From Thalassobacillus cyri (lineage in GTDB: Bacteria; Bacillota; Bacilli; Bacillales; Halobacillaceae), in NCBI RefSeq assembly GCF_900107755.1, contig NZ_FNQR01000004.1, positions 186,001 to 250,000 of the forward strand: a DNA stretch of 64,000 nucleotides, written 5' to 3'. The position numbers were made by a program, and so were the translations under genes. This document shows positions 28,003 through 36,456 of this stretch, piece after piece. Under the pieces are notes generated by a model, which made no database searches, was not told the origin of the DNA, and saw only the letters and a list, made by a program, of their open reading frames with translations. Within the stretch, counting starts at the first letter, position 1; each line of letters starts with the position of its first letter.

Positions 28003-30228
28003 ATGATTTATAAAGATGAAAACCGCCAACAATTTCATTTAAAAAACGATTATATAAGCTACATATTCCGTGTCCTTGAGAATGGTCACTTGGGCCACTT
28101 ATACTTTGGTCCTTCCCTACGTCATCAAAAGAATTTTGAACACTTTCAAGACATAAATAACCCTGTTGGCTATAGCACTCACACATTTTCAGATAACCTT
28201 GCTTTTTCCTTGGAAACAATCTTGCAAGAATACCCTCTTTATGGAAAAGGGGATTATCGCGAGCCTGCTATTATAGTAGAAGATCAAAATGGTAAATCCA
28301 TTTCAGGTTTTATCTTTGACTACGCTGAAATCCAAGAAGGAAAGCCACAGCTAGAGGGGTTGCCAGCCACCTATGCCGACAGTGGACAGGCTCAAACGTT
28401 AGTGATTCATCTTTATGACTCTGAAACAGATGTGAAAATATTGTTGATGTATTCTATTTTTGAGAGGTTGCCGGTAATCACTCGTAGTGTTCAGGTAATC
28501 AACAAAGGTAATCAGGAAGTCAGCCTGAAACGTTTGTTTTCTTGTTCAATTGATTTGCCTGATGCAGATTATGATATGTTACATCTTTCAGGAGCATGGG
28601 CTAGGGAAAGACACATAAAAGAACGTCCATTGGTTCAAGGAATTCAATCGATTGGCAGCATGCGCGGGTCCAGTTCCCATCAGCATAATCCGTTTCTGGT
28701 GTTAAAAAGAAAAGAAACTACAGAACACCAAGGGACAGCTGTTGGAATCCAGTTTGTTTATAGTGGGAATTTTCTAGGGCAAGTAGAAGTTGATCACTAT
28801 GAAAATACCCGTATTCAAATGGGAATCCACCCTTCCCAGTTCACTTGGGGACTAAAACCGGGTGAGAGCTTTCAAGCTCCAGAAGCTATCGTAACACTTT
28901 CAAAAAAAGGTTTGAATGGGCTGAGCACATCCCTTCATGACCTTCATCGTAAACATTTGATTGCTGAGAAGTGGAAAGGAATAGAACGGCCGATTTTAAT
29001 CAACAACTGGGAAGCTACTTACTTCGACTTTAATGAAGAAAAACTGCTTAAAATTGTGGATCAGGCTAAAGCGCTTGGAGTGGAGTTATTTGTTTTGGAT
29101 GATGGCTGGTTCGGTAAGCGGAATGATGATACGTCATCGCTTGGTGATTGGTTTGTTAACCAAACCAAGCTTCCAAAAGGTATTGGGGATTTAGCGGATT
29201 CTGTTAAAAAGAAGGGCTTGGCATTTGGATTATGGTTTGAGCCGGAAATGGTCAATTCGGACAGTGATTTATATCGTAATCACCCAGAATGGGTAATTGG
29301 ATATCCAGAACAGCATTTAACTTTTGGTCGAAATCAATGGGTATTAGACTTTTCCAATCCAGAAGTGGTGGATCATATATACAAACAAATGAAAAAAATA
29401 ATTGAAGAAACGAAACTTGATTATATCAAATGGGATATGAATCGTAATATTACAGAAGCTGCTTCTTCAAATCTGGAAAATCAGGGGGAATTTTTCCACC
29501 GGTACATTTTAGGAGTCTATCGATTATACGAACGGCTTCTACAAGAATATCCTGAAGTACTCTTCGAGTCATGTGCAGGAGGCGGTGGTCGTTTTGATGC
29601 AGGAATGATGTATTATGCGCCGCAGGCTTGGACAAGTGATGATACTGACTCAGTAGATCGTTTAAAAATTCAATATGGAACATCACTTGCTTTCCCGCTT
29701 TATAGCATTGGTTCCCATGTATCAGCTGTACCCAATCATCAAACATGGAGGGAGACTTCATTAGTACATCGTGGAAATGTTGCTTACTTCGGTACCTTCG
29801 GTTATGAACTCGATCCTGAGTCTTTAACAGAACAAGAAAAAAAAGAAGTCAGAGAACAAATTAATTTTTATAAAGAATATCGCACACTAATTCGCGATGG
29901 AGACTTCCTAAGACTATTAAGTCCCTTTAAACATAATGAAGTCGCCTGGATGGTTTGCGCAAAAGATCGGTCTGAGGCTTTGATTGGGTGGTACAAAACA
30001 TTAAGCACTCCAAACCCGAAAAATAATCAAGTTTTGCGTTTAGCAGGGCTTAAATCTGAGGGGCGCTACTACGTTTCTGAATATAACCGTAGTTATTTTG
30101 GTGATGAATTGATGTACCGTGGATTGCCGCTTCCTATTGAATTTAATGGAGTGAATGAACACATGGCAGAACGCCGTGGAGATTATCAATCTTTGGTAGT
30201 GCATATAAAAGAGATTGATGAATCGTAG
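28003..30228 (+). CDS. Alpha-galactosidase (GH36)
   Basis: A 741-residue GH36 enzyme, probably a cytosolic tetramer type, releasing terminal alpha-galactose from melibiose, raffinose and similar sugars. An N-terminal beta-supersandwich (about 1-320) precedes the TIM barrel with LDDGWFGKRNDD, the nucleophile D478 in KWDMNRN and the acid/base segment SDDTDS near 546. A cysteine-bearing ESCAGGGGRFD loop lies between. ATG 28003 is preferred because AAGGATGAG lies suitably upstream; an ATG three codons earlier is too close to it. No signal peptide. Confidence 0.93.
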   Translation: MIYKDENRQQFHLKNDYISYIFRVLENGHLGHLYFGPSLRHQKNFEHFQDINNPVGYSTHTFSDNLAFSLETILQEYPLYGKGDYREPAIIVEDQNGKSISGFIFDYAEIQEGKPQLEGLPATYADSGQAQTLVIHLYDSETDVKILLMYSIFERLPVITRSVQVINKGNQEVSLKRLFSCSIDLPDADYDMLHLSGAWARERHIKERPLVQGIQSIGSMRGSSSHQHNPFLVLKRKETTEHQGTAVGIQFVYSGNFLGQVEVDHYENTRIQMGIHPSQFTWGLKPGESFQAPEAIVTLSKKGLNGLSTSLHDLHRKHLIAEKWKGIERPILINNWEATYFDFNEEKLLKIVDQAKALGVELFVLDDGWFGKRNDDTSSLGDWFVNQTKLPKGIGDLADSVKKKGLAFGLWFEPEMVNSDSDLYRNHPEWVIGYPEQHLTFGRNQWVLDFSNPEVVDHIYKQMKKIIEETKLDYIKWDMNRNITEAASSNLENQGEFFHRYILGVYRLYERLLQEYPEVLFESCAGGGGRFDAGMMYYAPQAWTSDDTDSVDRLKIQYGTSLAFPLYSIGSHVSAVPNHQTWRETSLVHRGNVAYFGTFGYELDPESLTEQEKKEVREQINFYKEYRTLIRDGDFLRLLSPFKHNEVAWMVCAKDRSEALIGWYKTLSTPNPKNNQVLRLAGLKSEGRYYVSEYNRSYFGDELMYRGLPLPIEFNGVNEHMAERRGDYQSLVVHIKEIDES

Positions 30229-30282
30229 TTGTTCACTATGTCCCTATACTTAGAAAAAATGTTAATTAAAGGAGAGCCAACT

Positions 30283-31869
30283 ATGAATCTATTCGTAATC
30301 ATTTCCTTTTTATTTTTCACAGGATTAGTAGCTTTGATTTCTTACTATACGACTCGTAAAGAAAACCTGGATACACAGGATGGTTATTTTCTTGGAGGAA
30401 GAAACCTGGGTGCCTGGACAATTGCGGGTTCATTGATGCTCACAAATTTATCGACAGAGCAATTGATCGGACTTAACGCTCAAGGTTACTCCGACACCAT
30501 TGCGGTCATGGGCTGGGAGGTCGGTTCTGCAATAGCCTTAGTGATCGTTGCGCTATTCCTTCTGCCGAGGTACTTAAAAGGTGGTATAACGACCATTCCT
30601 GATTTTCTTGAAGATCGATATGATTTTGGCACCAAACAGATAGTCACTATCCTTTTCCTGTTTGGCTATATATTCAACCTTTTGCCTCCTATTTTGTATT
30701 CAGGGGCGGTGGCCATAAATGGTCTGTTTAATATCCCTGAAGCTCTTGGAGTTGGCAGGATGCCTGCACTATTCATCACAGTGTTTGCAATTGGGATTGT
30801 TGGATCAATTTACGCAATCTTTGGTGGTCTGAAAGCCGTAGCTGTATCTGATTCTATCAATGGAATCGGACTGTTGATTGGTGGATTGATGATTCCTGTT
30901 ATTGGTCTATTCGTACTAGGCGATGGGTCATTTACCAATGGGATTACGACCATCGTAGAAAATTCCCCTGAAAAGTTGAATTCGATTGGGGATTCAGATA
31001 GTCCGGTACCTTTTGGAACGATGTTCACAGGGATGCTTCTTGTCAACCTTTTTTATTGGGGTACAGCTCAACACATCATGCAGCGTGCCATAGCCGCTAA
31101 AAGTCTAAAAGAAGGGCAAAAAGGTGTGTTAATAGCTGCGTTCTTGAAACTTTTGGGACCTGTGTTTCTTATTTTGCCGGGAATTATTGCATTCAACATG
31201 TTCGGCCCTGGACTTGAACCGACAGATGCTTATCCGCGCCTGGTTAATGAGGTGCTTCCAGTTCCATTAGTGGGATTCTTTGCAGCGGTGTTATTCGGTG
31301 CTATCCTTTCATCTTTCAACTCAGCGTTGAATTCTTCGGTAACTTTGATTGCGTTGAATATTTATAAGCCATACTTCAAACCTGATGCACCTGATAAAGA
31401 GATCGTTCGAAAAGGGAAATATGTTGGAATCATTATAGCTATATTTGCGATGTGTATCGCACCTTTAATTGATATGGTGCCACAGGGGTTCTTCCAATAC
31501 CTTCAAATTGTCAATGGGTTTTATAATGTTCCAATTTTTACAATATTGATTATTGGTTACCTGACGAAGCGTGTGCCTTCAATTGCAGCGAAAGTTTCCC
31601 TGTTTGTTTTTATATCGGTTTATGCAACAACTCAGTTATTTTGGGATACAGGCATCCATTTCCTGCATATTCTGGCGATATTATTTGTTCTTTGCTCAGG
31701 TTTGATGCTTTTAATCGGTAAAATTAGACCTCGTAATGAAAGCTTTACTTTAGAAGAAAAATCCAAAGTCGAAATGACTCCATGGAAACTTGTATGGCCT
31801 GTCGGAATTGCGGCTACCATTGCGATGATAGTTATTTATACACTCCTTTCTCCAATAGGAATTATATAA
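30283..31869 (+). CDS. Sodium:solute symporter, SGLT/SSS family
   Basis: A 528-residue membrane protein with about 14 spans. SSS motifs include YFLGGRNLGAWTIAGSLMLTNLSTEQLIGLNAQGY and SSFNSALNSSVTL near the sodium site. The start at 30283 follows AAAGGAGAG. It lies behind the alpha-galactosidase gene and resembles bacterial sodium/galactose-type symporters, so it may import free galactose or a galactoside in this salt-adapted organism. Substrate is inferred from context only. Confidence 0.9.
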   Translation: MNLFVIISFLFFTGLVALISYYTTRKENLDTQDGYFLGGRNLGAWTIAGSLMLTNLSTEQLIGLNAQGYSDTIAVMGWEVGSAIALVIVALFLLPRYLKGGITTIPDFLEDRYDFGTKQIVTILFLFGYIFNLLPPILYSGAVAINGLFNIPEALGVGRMPALFITVFAIGIVGSIYAIFGGLKAVAVSDSINGIGLLIGGLMIPVIGLFVLGDGSFTNGITTIVENSPEKLNSIGDSDSPVPFGTMFTGMLLVNLFYWGTAQHIMQRAIAAKSLKEGQKGVLIAAFLKLLGPVFLILPGIIAFNMFGPGLEPTDAYPRLVNEVLPVPLVGFFAAVLFGAILSSFNSALNSSVTLIALNIYKPYFKPDAPDKEIVRKGKYVGIIIAIFAMCIAPLIDMVPQGFFQYLQIVNGFYNVPIFTILIIGYLTKRVPSIAAKVSLFVFISVYATTQLFWDTGIHFLHILAILFVLCSGLMLLIGKIRPRNESFTLEEKSKVEMTPWKLVWPVGIAATIAMIVIYTLLSPIGII

Positions 31870-32166
31870 ATTTTGAAGATTTAGTTAGTATTGATACCAA
31901 AATAAACAATCTTGTTTATCAAAAAGAACATGATTGGGCGAATTATCCAAAAGGAGTGGCAGCTGTTTTTCAAGAGGTTGGACGTAGCCTGGGGGAAGAA
32001 TATTAGAGCAAACAATCAAAACTTGAATGAACATAATATAGAAAAAATATTGCAAGAAGAGATCGGCAGGATGTTTTCAACCGTGTTAGAGCATGCTGGG
32101 GTTTACAAGCGAACTCCTGAGGGGAAACGAGCATTCTGGCGTTTTATGGATAAGGTGAAGCAATGA
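31866..32166 (+). pseudogene. Degenerate small gene behind the symporter
   Basis: Two adjacent frames join into a plausible protein of about 100 residues. One reads NFEDLVSIDTKINNLVYQKE...QEVGRSLGEEY and stops at 32006; the other continues as RANNQNLNEHNIEKILQEEI...TPEGKRAFWRFMDKVKQ to 32166. Deleting one base near 32005 (TATTAGAGC) joins them. No ATG with a ribosome site opens the first frame, which is already open inside the symporter stop region, so the N-terminus seems lost. Family unknown. It could also be a sequencing error in an intact gene. Confidence 0.45.
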
Positions 32167-32183
32167 TCAGACTAGGAGAGGAC

Positions 32184-33122
32184 ATGATGATTATATATTC
32201 AACTTTCAAAGGGATAGATGCGGTTATTATAGAAAATAACCATATCCGTTGTACGATTCTACCCGAATATGGCGGGAAAATGGCGAGTCTATTTGATAAA
32301 CAAGCAGGATATGAATGGCTGTACCAATTATCGGAAGATGAAATGCAGATTCCTACTTATGGAGCTGATTTTTCTGCATTTGATTCGAGCGGTTTTGATG
32401 AAATGTTCCCAGGAATCGATAAAGGCCCGCATCCAAATGATTACGATTTCATTCCTGATCACGGTGAAGTTTGGGCGATGCCTTGGAAATGTTCAGAGGA
32501 AAATTACGGATTGAAGTTAGAAGTCTCCAGCCCAGTATTCCCTTACCGGCTGGTTAAACATATTCATTTAGAAGAAAACAGTGTCGAGCTTTCGTATGAG
32601 GCTATCAATCAGTCGGATAAAAACTTCTCTTTCATTTGGGCGGCTCACGCATTATTGAATATGAATTCTTCCACTTATATCCGTGTTCCTGAAGGTATGA
32701 ATGAAGTGATCAATGTTGAGAAAGAGACGGAACACCTTGGGAAATGGGGTGATTGCCATTCTTTCCCTATTACTCGGTCAAAGAAAACGAAACAACCGAT
32801 TGATTTATCTGCCATGGAATCACCAGAAGCAGATAATATAGAAAAATTCTACTTTAAGGAACCTCTGAGCAACGGCTGGTGTCAGACCGTGCAGCCGGAT
32901 GTGGGACGCACCCTGACATATAAATTCCCCGCTGATAAAGTACCATATCTCGGCGTTTGGAAGACTCACAGCGGTTACCGGGGCGATTACAATTTTGCGC
33001 TGGAGCCTTGTACCGGTATGTATGACGATGTTTATGTAGCAGATAAAATTGACAAAGTATCAAGAATCCCTGCTCAACGTTCTTATTGTTGGGAACTTAC
33101 TATGGAACTAGGAGGTATATGA
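32184..33122 (+). CDS. Aldose 1-epimerase-like protein
   Basis: A 312-residue protein of the galactose mutarotase-like beta-sandwich fold (DUF4432/DUF5107-like or aldose epimerase). Pieces include IRCTILPEYGGKMASLFDK, FDEMFPGID and FIWAAHALLN. The start at ATG 32184 (followed by a second ATG) sits behind AGGAGAGG. Placed between the symporter and beta-galactosidase genes, it may interconvert galactose anomers or act on a related sugar; canonical epimerase catalytic residues are not clearly all present. Confidence 0.75.
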   Translation: MMIIYSTFKGIDAVIIENNHIRCTILPEYGGKMASLFDKQAGYEWLYQLSEDEMQIPTYGADFSAFDSSGFDEMFPGIDKGPHPNDYDFIPDHGEVWAMPWKCSEENYGLKLEVSSPVFPYRLVKHIHLEENSVELSYEAINQSDKNFSFIWAAHALLNMNSSTYIRVPEGMNEVINVEKETEHLGKWGDCHSFPITRSKKTKQPIDLSAMESPEADNIEKFYFKEPLSNGWCQTVQPDVGRTLTYKFPADKVPYLGVWKTHSGYRGDYNFALEPCTGMYDDVYVADKIDKVSRIPAQRSYCWELTMELGGI

Positions 33123-33123
33123 T

Positions 33124-35076
33124 ATGCCATATCTTGGAGTGGATTATTATCCGGAACATTGGCCAGAAGAAATGATGGAAGAAGATATCAATGGCATCAA
33201 AGAAATGGGGGCTAATATCGTCCGTATAGGAGAATTCGCCTGGCATTTGATGGAGAAACAGGACGGACAATTTGACTTCTCTTATTTTGATAAAGTGATA
33301 GAAAGAATAAAGCAGCACGGGATGAAGGTGATGTTCGGCACACCAACTGCCACGTTTCCCGCCTGGCTGGCTGAAAAGCACCCATCTATTTTGTCAGAGA
33401 ATGAATATGGGCAGGTCCGGGTTTTTGGTGGACGACGGCAGTATTGCTTTAATTCAAATGAATATCAGAACTACAGTGCCAGAATTACGGAGGAGCTGGT
33501 AAAACATTATCGTCATGAAGAGGCTATCATCGTCTGGCAAATTGATAATGAATTTGGACATGAAGGCAGCGATCAGTGTTTTTGCGAAAAATGTCAAACT
33601 GGTTTCCGAAAGTACCTGGCAGAAAAATATCAGGATATCAGCGAATTGAATGAACGTTGGGGAACCATTTTCTGGGGGCAGACCTATAATACATTCAGCG
33701 AAATTCCTGCCCCCTTACCTACCGTGACTACACATAACCCAAGTTTGAAGCTGGAGTGGGCAAGGTTCCGTTCGGGTTCTCTTAATAGCTACGCCCACAA
33801 AATGACTGAAATTGTAAAACAGCATAGGGGAGAACATCAGCAGGTGACAACCAATGTCTCCGGAGGGTTCTTTGAAAAATGGTTCGATCATCCTGAAAAC
33901 CTTAAGTCGATGGACTTCGTATCTTATGATAACTATCCAGTCTGGGGTGGGTTGGAAGAGCCGATTTCCCCTGAGGAAATTGCGATGACCCATGACTTTA
34001 ACAGGGGATTATTAGATAAAAATTATTGGATTGTGGAAGAGTTAATGGGAGCTCAAGGGCATGATGTGATTGGTTATCTTCCAAGGCCGAATCAGGCAAA
34101 AATGTGGTCTTACCAGGCATTCGCTCATGGGTGCTCTAATATGCTTTATTTCAGATGGCGCGGGATGACAAGGGGAGCGGAGCAATTCTGTTACGGAGTC
34201 GTCGACCATGATAGTGAGTATGGTAGAAAGTATAAAGAAGTCCAATCAGTGTTTGAAGAATTTTCAGATTATGACCAGCTTCTGCAAGCACCCATACAAT
34301 CCGACATAGCGGTCATCTATGACTATGATAATATCTGGTCGTGGCGTGCCCAAATACAAAGTAAGGATTTTGTCTTCAAAGATGAACTGCTGCGGTTATA
34401 TCGTCCTTTCTACCAAAAGAACACTAATATAGACGTCATACCGGCTGAACGTGATTTTTCAAAATATAAAGTCGTGTTAGTTCCTGTCATGCAAATGATG
34501 GACAGAAAGCTTGCTGACCGACTGGCGAAATTTACGGAGCAAGGAGGTACTGTGGTTTTCTCTTTTCGTGCTGGTTTGAAAGACAAAGATAATAATATTT
34601 ATTTCAGAGAAACCCTTCCTGGCCCTGTCAGGGTGTTGACAGGTATAAGAGTAGAAGAGATCGAGTCATTGACCAAAGAACGTACGGTCATGGTGGAAGG
34701 GGAAGCGGAATTTAATGGTCAAACATCAGAAGCTGATATCTGGCGGGATCTTCTTGTTCCGGAAACAGCTAAGGTTTTATTCCGTTATACCGACTACTTT
34801 TATCAGGACTATGCGGCTGTGACTAGGAATAAATTCGGTAAGGGATCCGCTTATTATATCGGTAGTGGTATATCTCGAGATGCCATGGCCCAAATAGCAC
34901 GTGAAATCATTGAACAACAGTCCATCTCTTCTATCGATTCGCCGGAAGAAGTAGAGGTCTATGAGCGCTTTATAGGTGAGAAAGCATATCATTTTATCAT
35001 GAACCACAGTGACAAGAAGAAGACGTATGAAAATATCGAACTGCAGCCATTTGAAAGTCGACTTAAAGAAATTTAA
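33124..35076 (+). CDS. Beta-galactosidase (GH42)
   Basis: A 650-residue GH42 enzyme. The TIM barrel carries the acid/base E143 in WQIDNEFGHEG and the nucleophile in WIVEELMGAQGH (E305/E306). A cysteine cluster CFCEKC near 150 probably binds zinc as in other GH42 enzymes. A trimerisation domain follows (about 380-590) and then a short C-terminal domain. A GGAGGTATATG site precedes the ATG, one base after the epimerase-like stop, so the genes are coupled. No signal peptide, so it acts on imported galactosides. Confidence 0.94.
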   Translation: MPYLGVDYYPEHWPEEMMEEDINGIKEMGANIVRIGEFAWHLMEKQDGQFDFSYFDKVIERIKQHGMKVMFGTPTATFPAWLAEKHPSILSENEYGQVRVFGGRRQYCFNSNEYQNYSARITEELVKHYRHEEAIIVWQIDNEFGHEGSDQCFCEKCQTGFRKYLAEKYQDISELNERWGTIFWGQTYNTFSEIPAPLPTVTTHNPSLKLEWARFRSGSLNSYAHKMTEIVKQHRGEHQQVTTNVSGGFFEKWFDHPENLKSMDFVSYDNYPVWGGLEEPISPEEIAMTHDFNRGLLDKNYWIVEELMGAQGHDVIGYLPRPNQAKMWSYQAFAHGCSNMLYFRWRGMTRGAEQFCYGVVDHDSEYGRKYKEVQSVFEEFSDYDQLLQAPIQSDIAVIYDYDNIWSWRAQIQSKDFVFKDELLRLYRPFYQKNTNIDVIPAERDFSKYKVVLVPVMQMMDRKLADRLAKFTEQGGTVVFSFRAGLKDKDNNIYFRETLPGPVRVLTGIRVEEIESLTKERTVMVEGEAEFNGQTSEADIWRDLLVPETAKVLFRYTDYFYQDYAAVTRNKFGKGSAYYIGSGISRDAMAQIAREIIEQQSISSIDSPEEVEVYERFIGEKAYHFIMNHSDKKKTYENIELQPFESRLKEI

Positions 35077-35340
35077 GGAAAACAGTGAACTGTTCCGGTA
35101 GTCACTAAAAATACTAGGGCAGCCTTTTGGGGAATTGTTGGGCCGAAAACCCTAACGAGGGGATTTTCTTTAATCAAGTACCTGAAAAAGTAATAGAAAA
35201 TATAAGCTTTTAAAAGTGTTTCTTTAATAATTTTTTGTATAAATTTCAAGTGAAATATACGTATTCCTTGTATCATTCATCTGTTATAGTAGAATTTCAT
35301 TAGGAGATCTATGACGTATCGAAAAAAGGAGTAGAATAGG

Positions 35341-36297
35341 ATGTATAACGAACCGATATTTCTAAAGCCTGTATTCAAAGAAAGGATATGGGGGGGCACG
35401 CAGATGCGTGAAATCTTCGACTATGAAATTCCATCAGAGCAGACAGGTGAATGTTGGGGAATTTCGGCTCATTCCAATGGGCCGAATGAAATTATGAACG
35501 GACCCTTGGAAGGAAAGACATTGACAGAAGCCTGGAATGAGCACAGGGAATTGTTCGGTAACCAGGAAGGGGATGAATTTCCTCTATTAGTCAAAATCCT
35601 CGATGCTAAAAGAGATTTATCTGTACAAGTCCATCCTGACGATGCTTATGCGCAAGATAAAGAAAATGAAGCATACGGAAAAACGGAATGCTGGTATGTC
35701 ATCGATTGCGAGGAAGGCGCTGAAATCGTCTTCGGCCATCATGCGACATCCCAGAAAGAGTTAGAGTCAATGGTAGAACAAGGGGAATGGGACCAGCTGT
35801 TGCGCAGAGTCAAAGTGCATCCTGGGGATTTCTTCTATGTGCCTAGTGGTACCATTCATGCCATCGGAGCAGGCGTACAAATTCTTGAAACCCAGCAGAG
35901 CTCGGATATCACTTACCGTGTCTATGATTATGACCGTGCAGGGGATGATGGAAAAAGACGAGATCTTCATCTCAAAGAATCATTGGAAGTGACCACCGTT
36001 CCTCATCAAGATCCAGAACTAGAACGTAAGTCGCGCAAAGATAAAGGGCTTAAAGAAGAAAGCTTAGTCGAAGCAGATTACTTTGGTGTTGTGCTGTGGG
36101 AACTGGATGGCCGTTCTCCGGAATTTCGATTTGACCAATATATCCTTGTCAGCGTAATCGAAGGAAAAGGAATGCTTAAAGTCGGTGATCGGCGACACGC
36201 GATTAAAAAAGGCAGTCATTTCATCCTGCCCACAACTATGGATCCATTTGAAATCGAAGGAAAAGCGAAAATGGTCGTTTCATGGTCGAATAAATAA
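35341..36297 (+). CDS. manA: Mannose-6-phosphate isomerase, class I
   Basis: A 318-residue cupin enzyme interconverting mannose-6-phosphate and fructose-6-phosphate. Zinc-site pieces are VQVHPDDAYA and the HAIGAGVQILETQQSSDITYRVYDYDR region with the catalytic arginine. Length matches Bacillus ManA proteins. AAAAAGGAG precedes the ATG. The gene is on its own between the galactoside locus and pgcA, in line with a sugar-phosphate neighbourhood. The 264 bases before it show only an AT-rich tract and a small AACAGT hairpin at 35078-35097. Confidence 0.93.
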   Translation: MYNEPIFLKPVFKERIWGGTQMREIFDYEIPSEQTGECWGISAHSNGPNEIMNGPLEGKTLTEAWNEHRELFGNQEGDEFPLLVKILDAKRDLSVQVHPDDAYAQDKENEAYGKTECWYVIDCEEGAEIVFGHHATSQKELESMVEQGEWDQLLRRVKVHPGDFFYVPSGTIHAIGAGVQILETQQSSDITYRVYDYDRAGDDGKRRDLHLKESLEVTTVPHQDPELERKSRKDKGLKEESLVEADYFGVVLWELDGRSPEFRFDQYILVSVIEGKGMLKVGDRRHAIKKGSHFILPTTMDPFEIEGKAKMVVSWSNK

Positions 36298-36409
36298 AAT
36301 TTCCCTGGGGACGGACACCGGCCTTGGGGATTTCTTGTCATTTCGTCAGAATAAGCCATAATTTTTAATATAATTCGACATGAAATGTCATAAAATATTG
36401 ATTTGTCTC

Positions 36410-36418
36410 TGATATAAT
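36410..36418 (+). promoter_or_regulatory. Extended -10 element before pgcA
   Basis: TGATATAAT: a TGn extension followed by the consensus TATAAT at 36413-36418. No clear -35 is seen, as is common for extended -10 promoters. Confidence 0.5.
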
Positions 36419-36456
36419 GAGCAAGAGTATATTATTCTAACAAAAAGGATGATCCT

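Noticed and set aside
35078-35340. Possible leader RNA before manA
   Set aside because: The stretch has a short AACAGT hairpin and AT-rich DNA but no riboswitch core or conserved structure that I can recognise.
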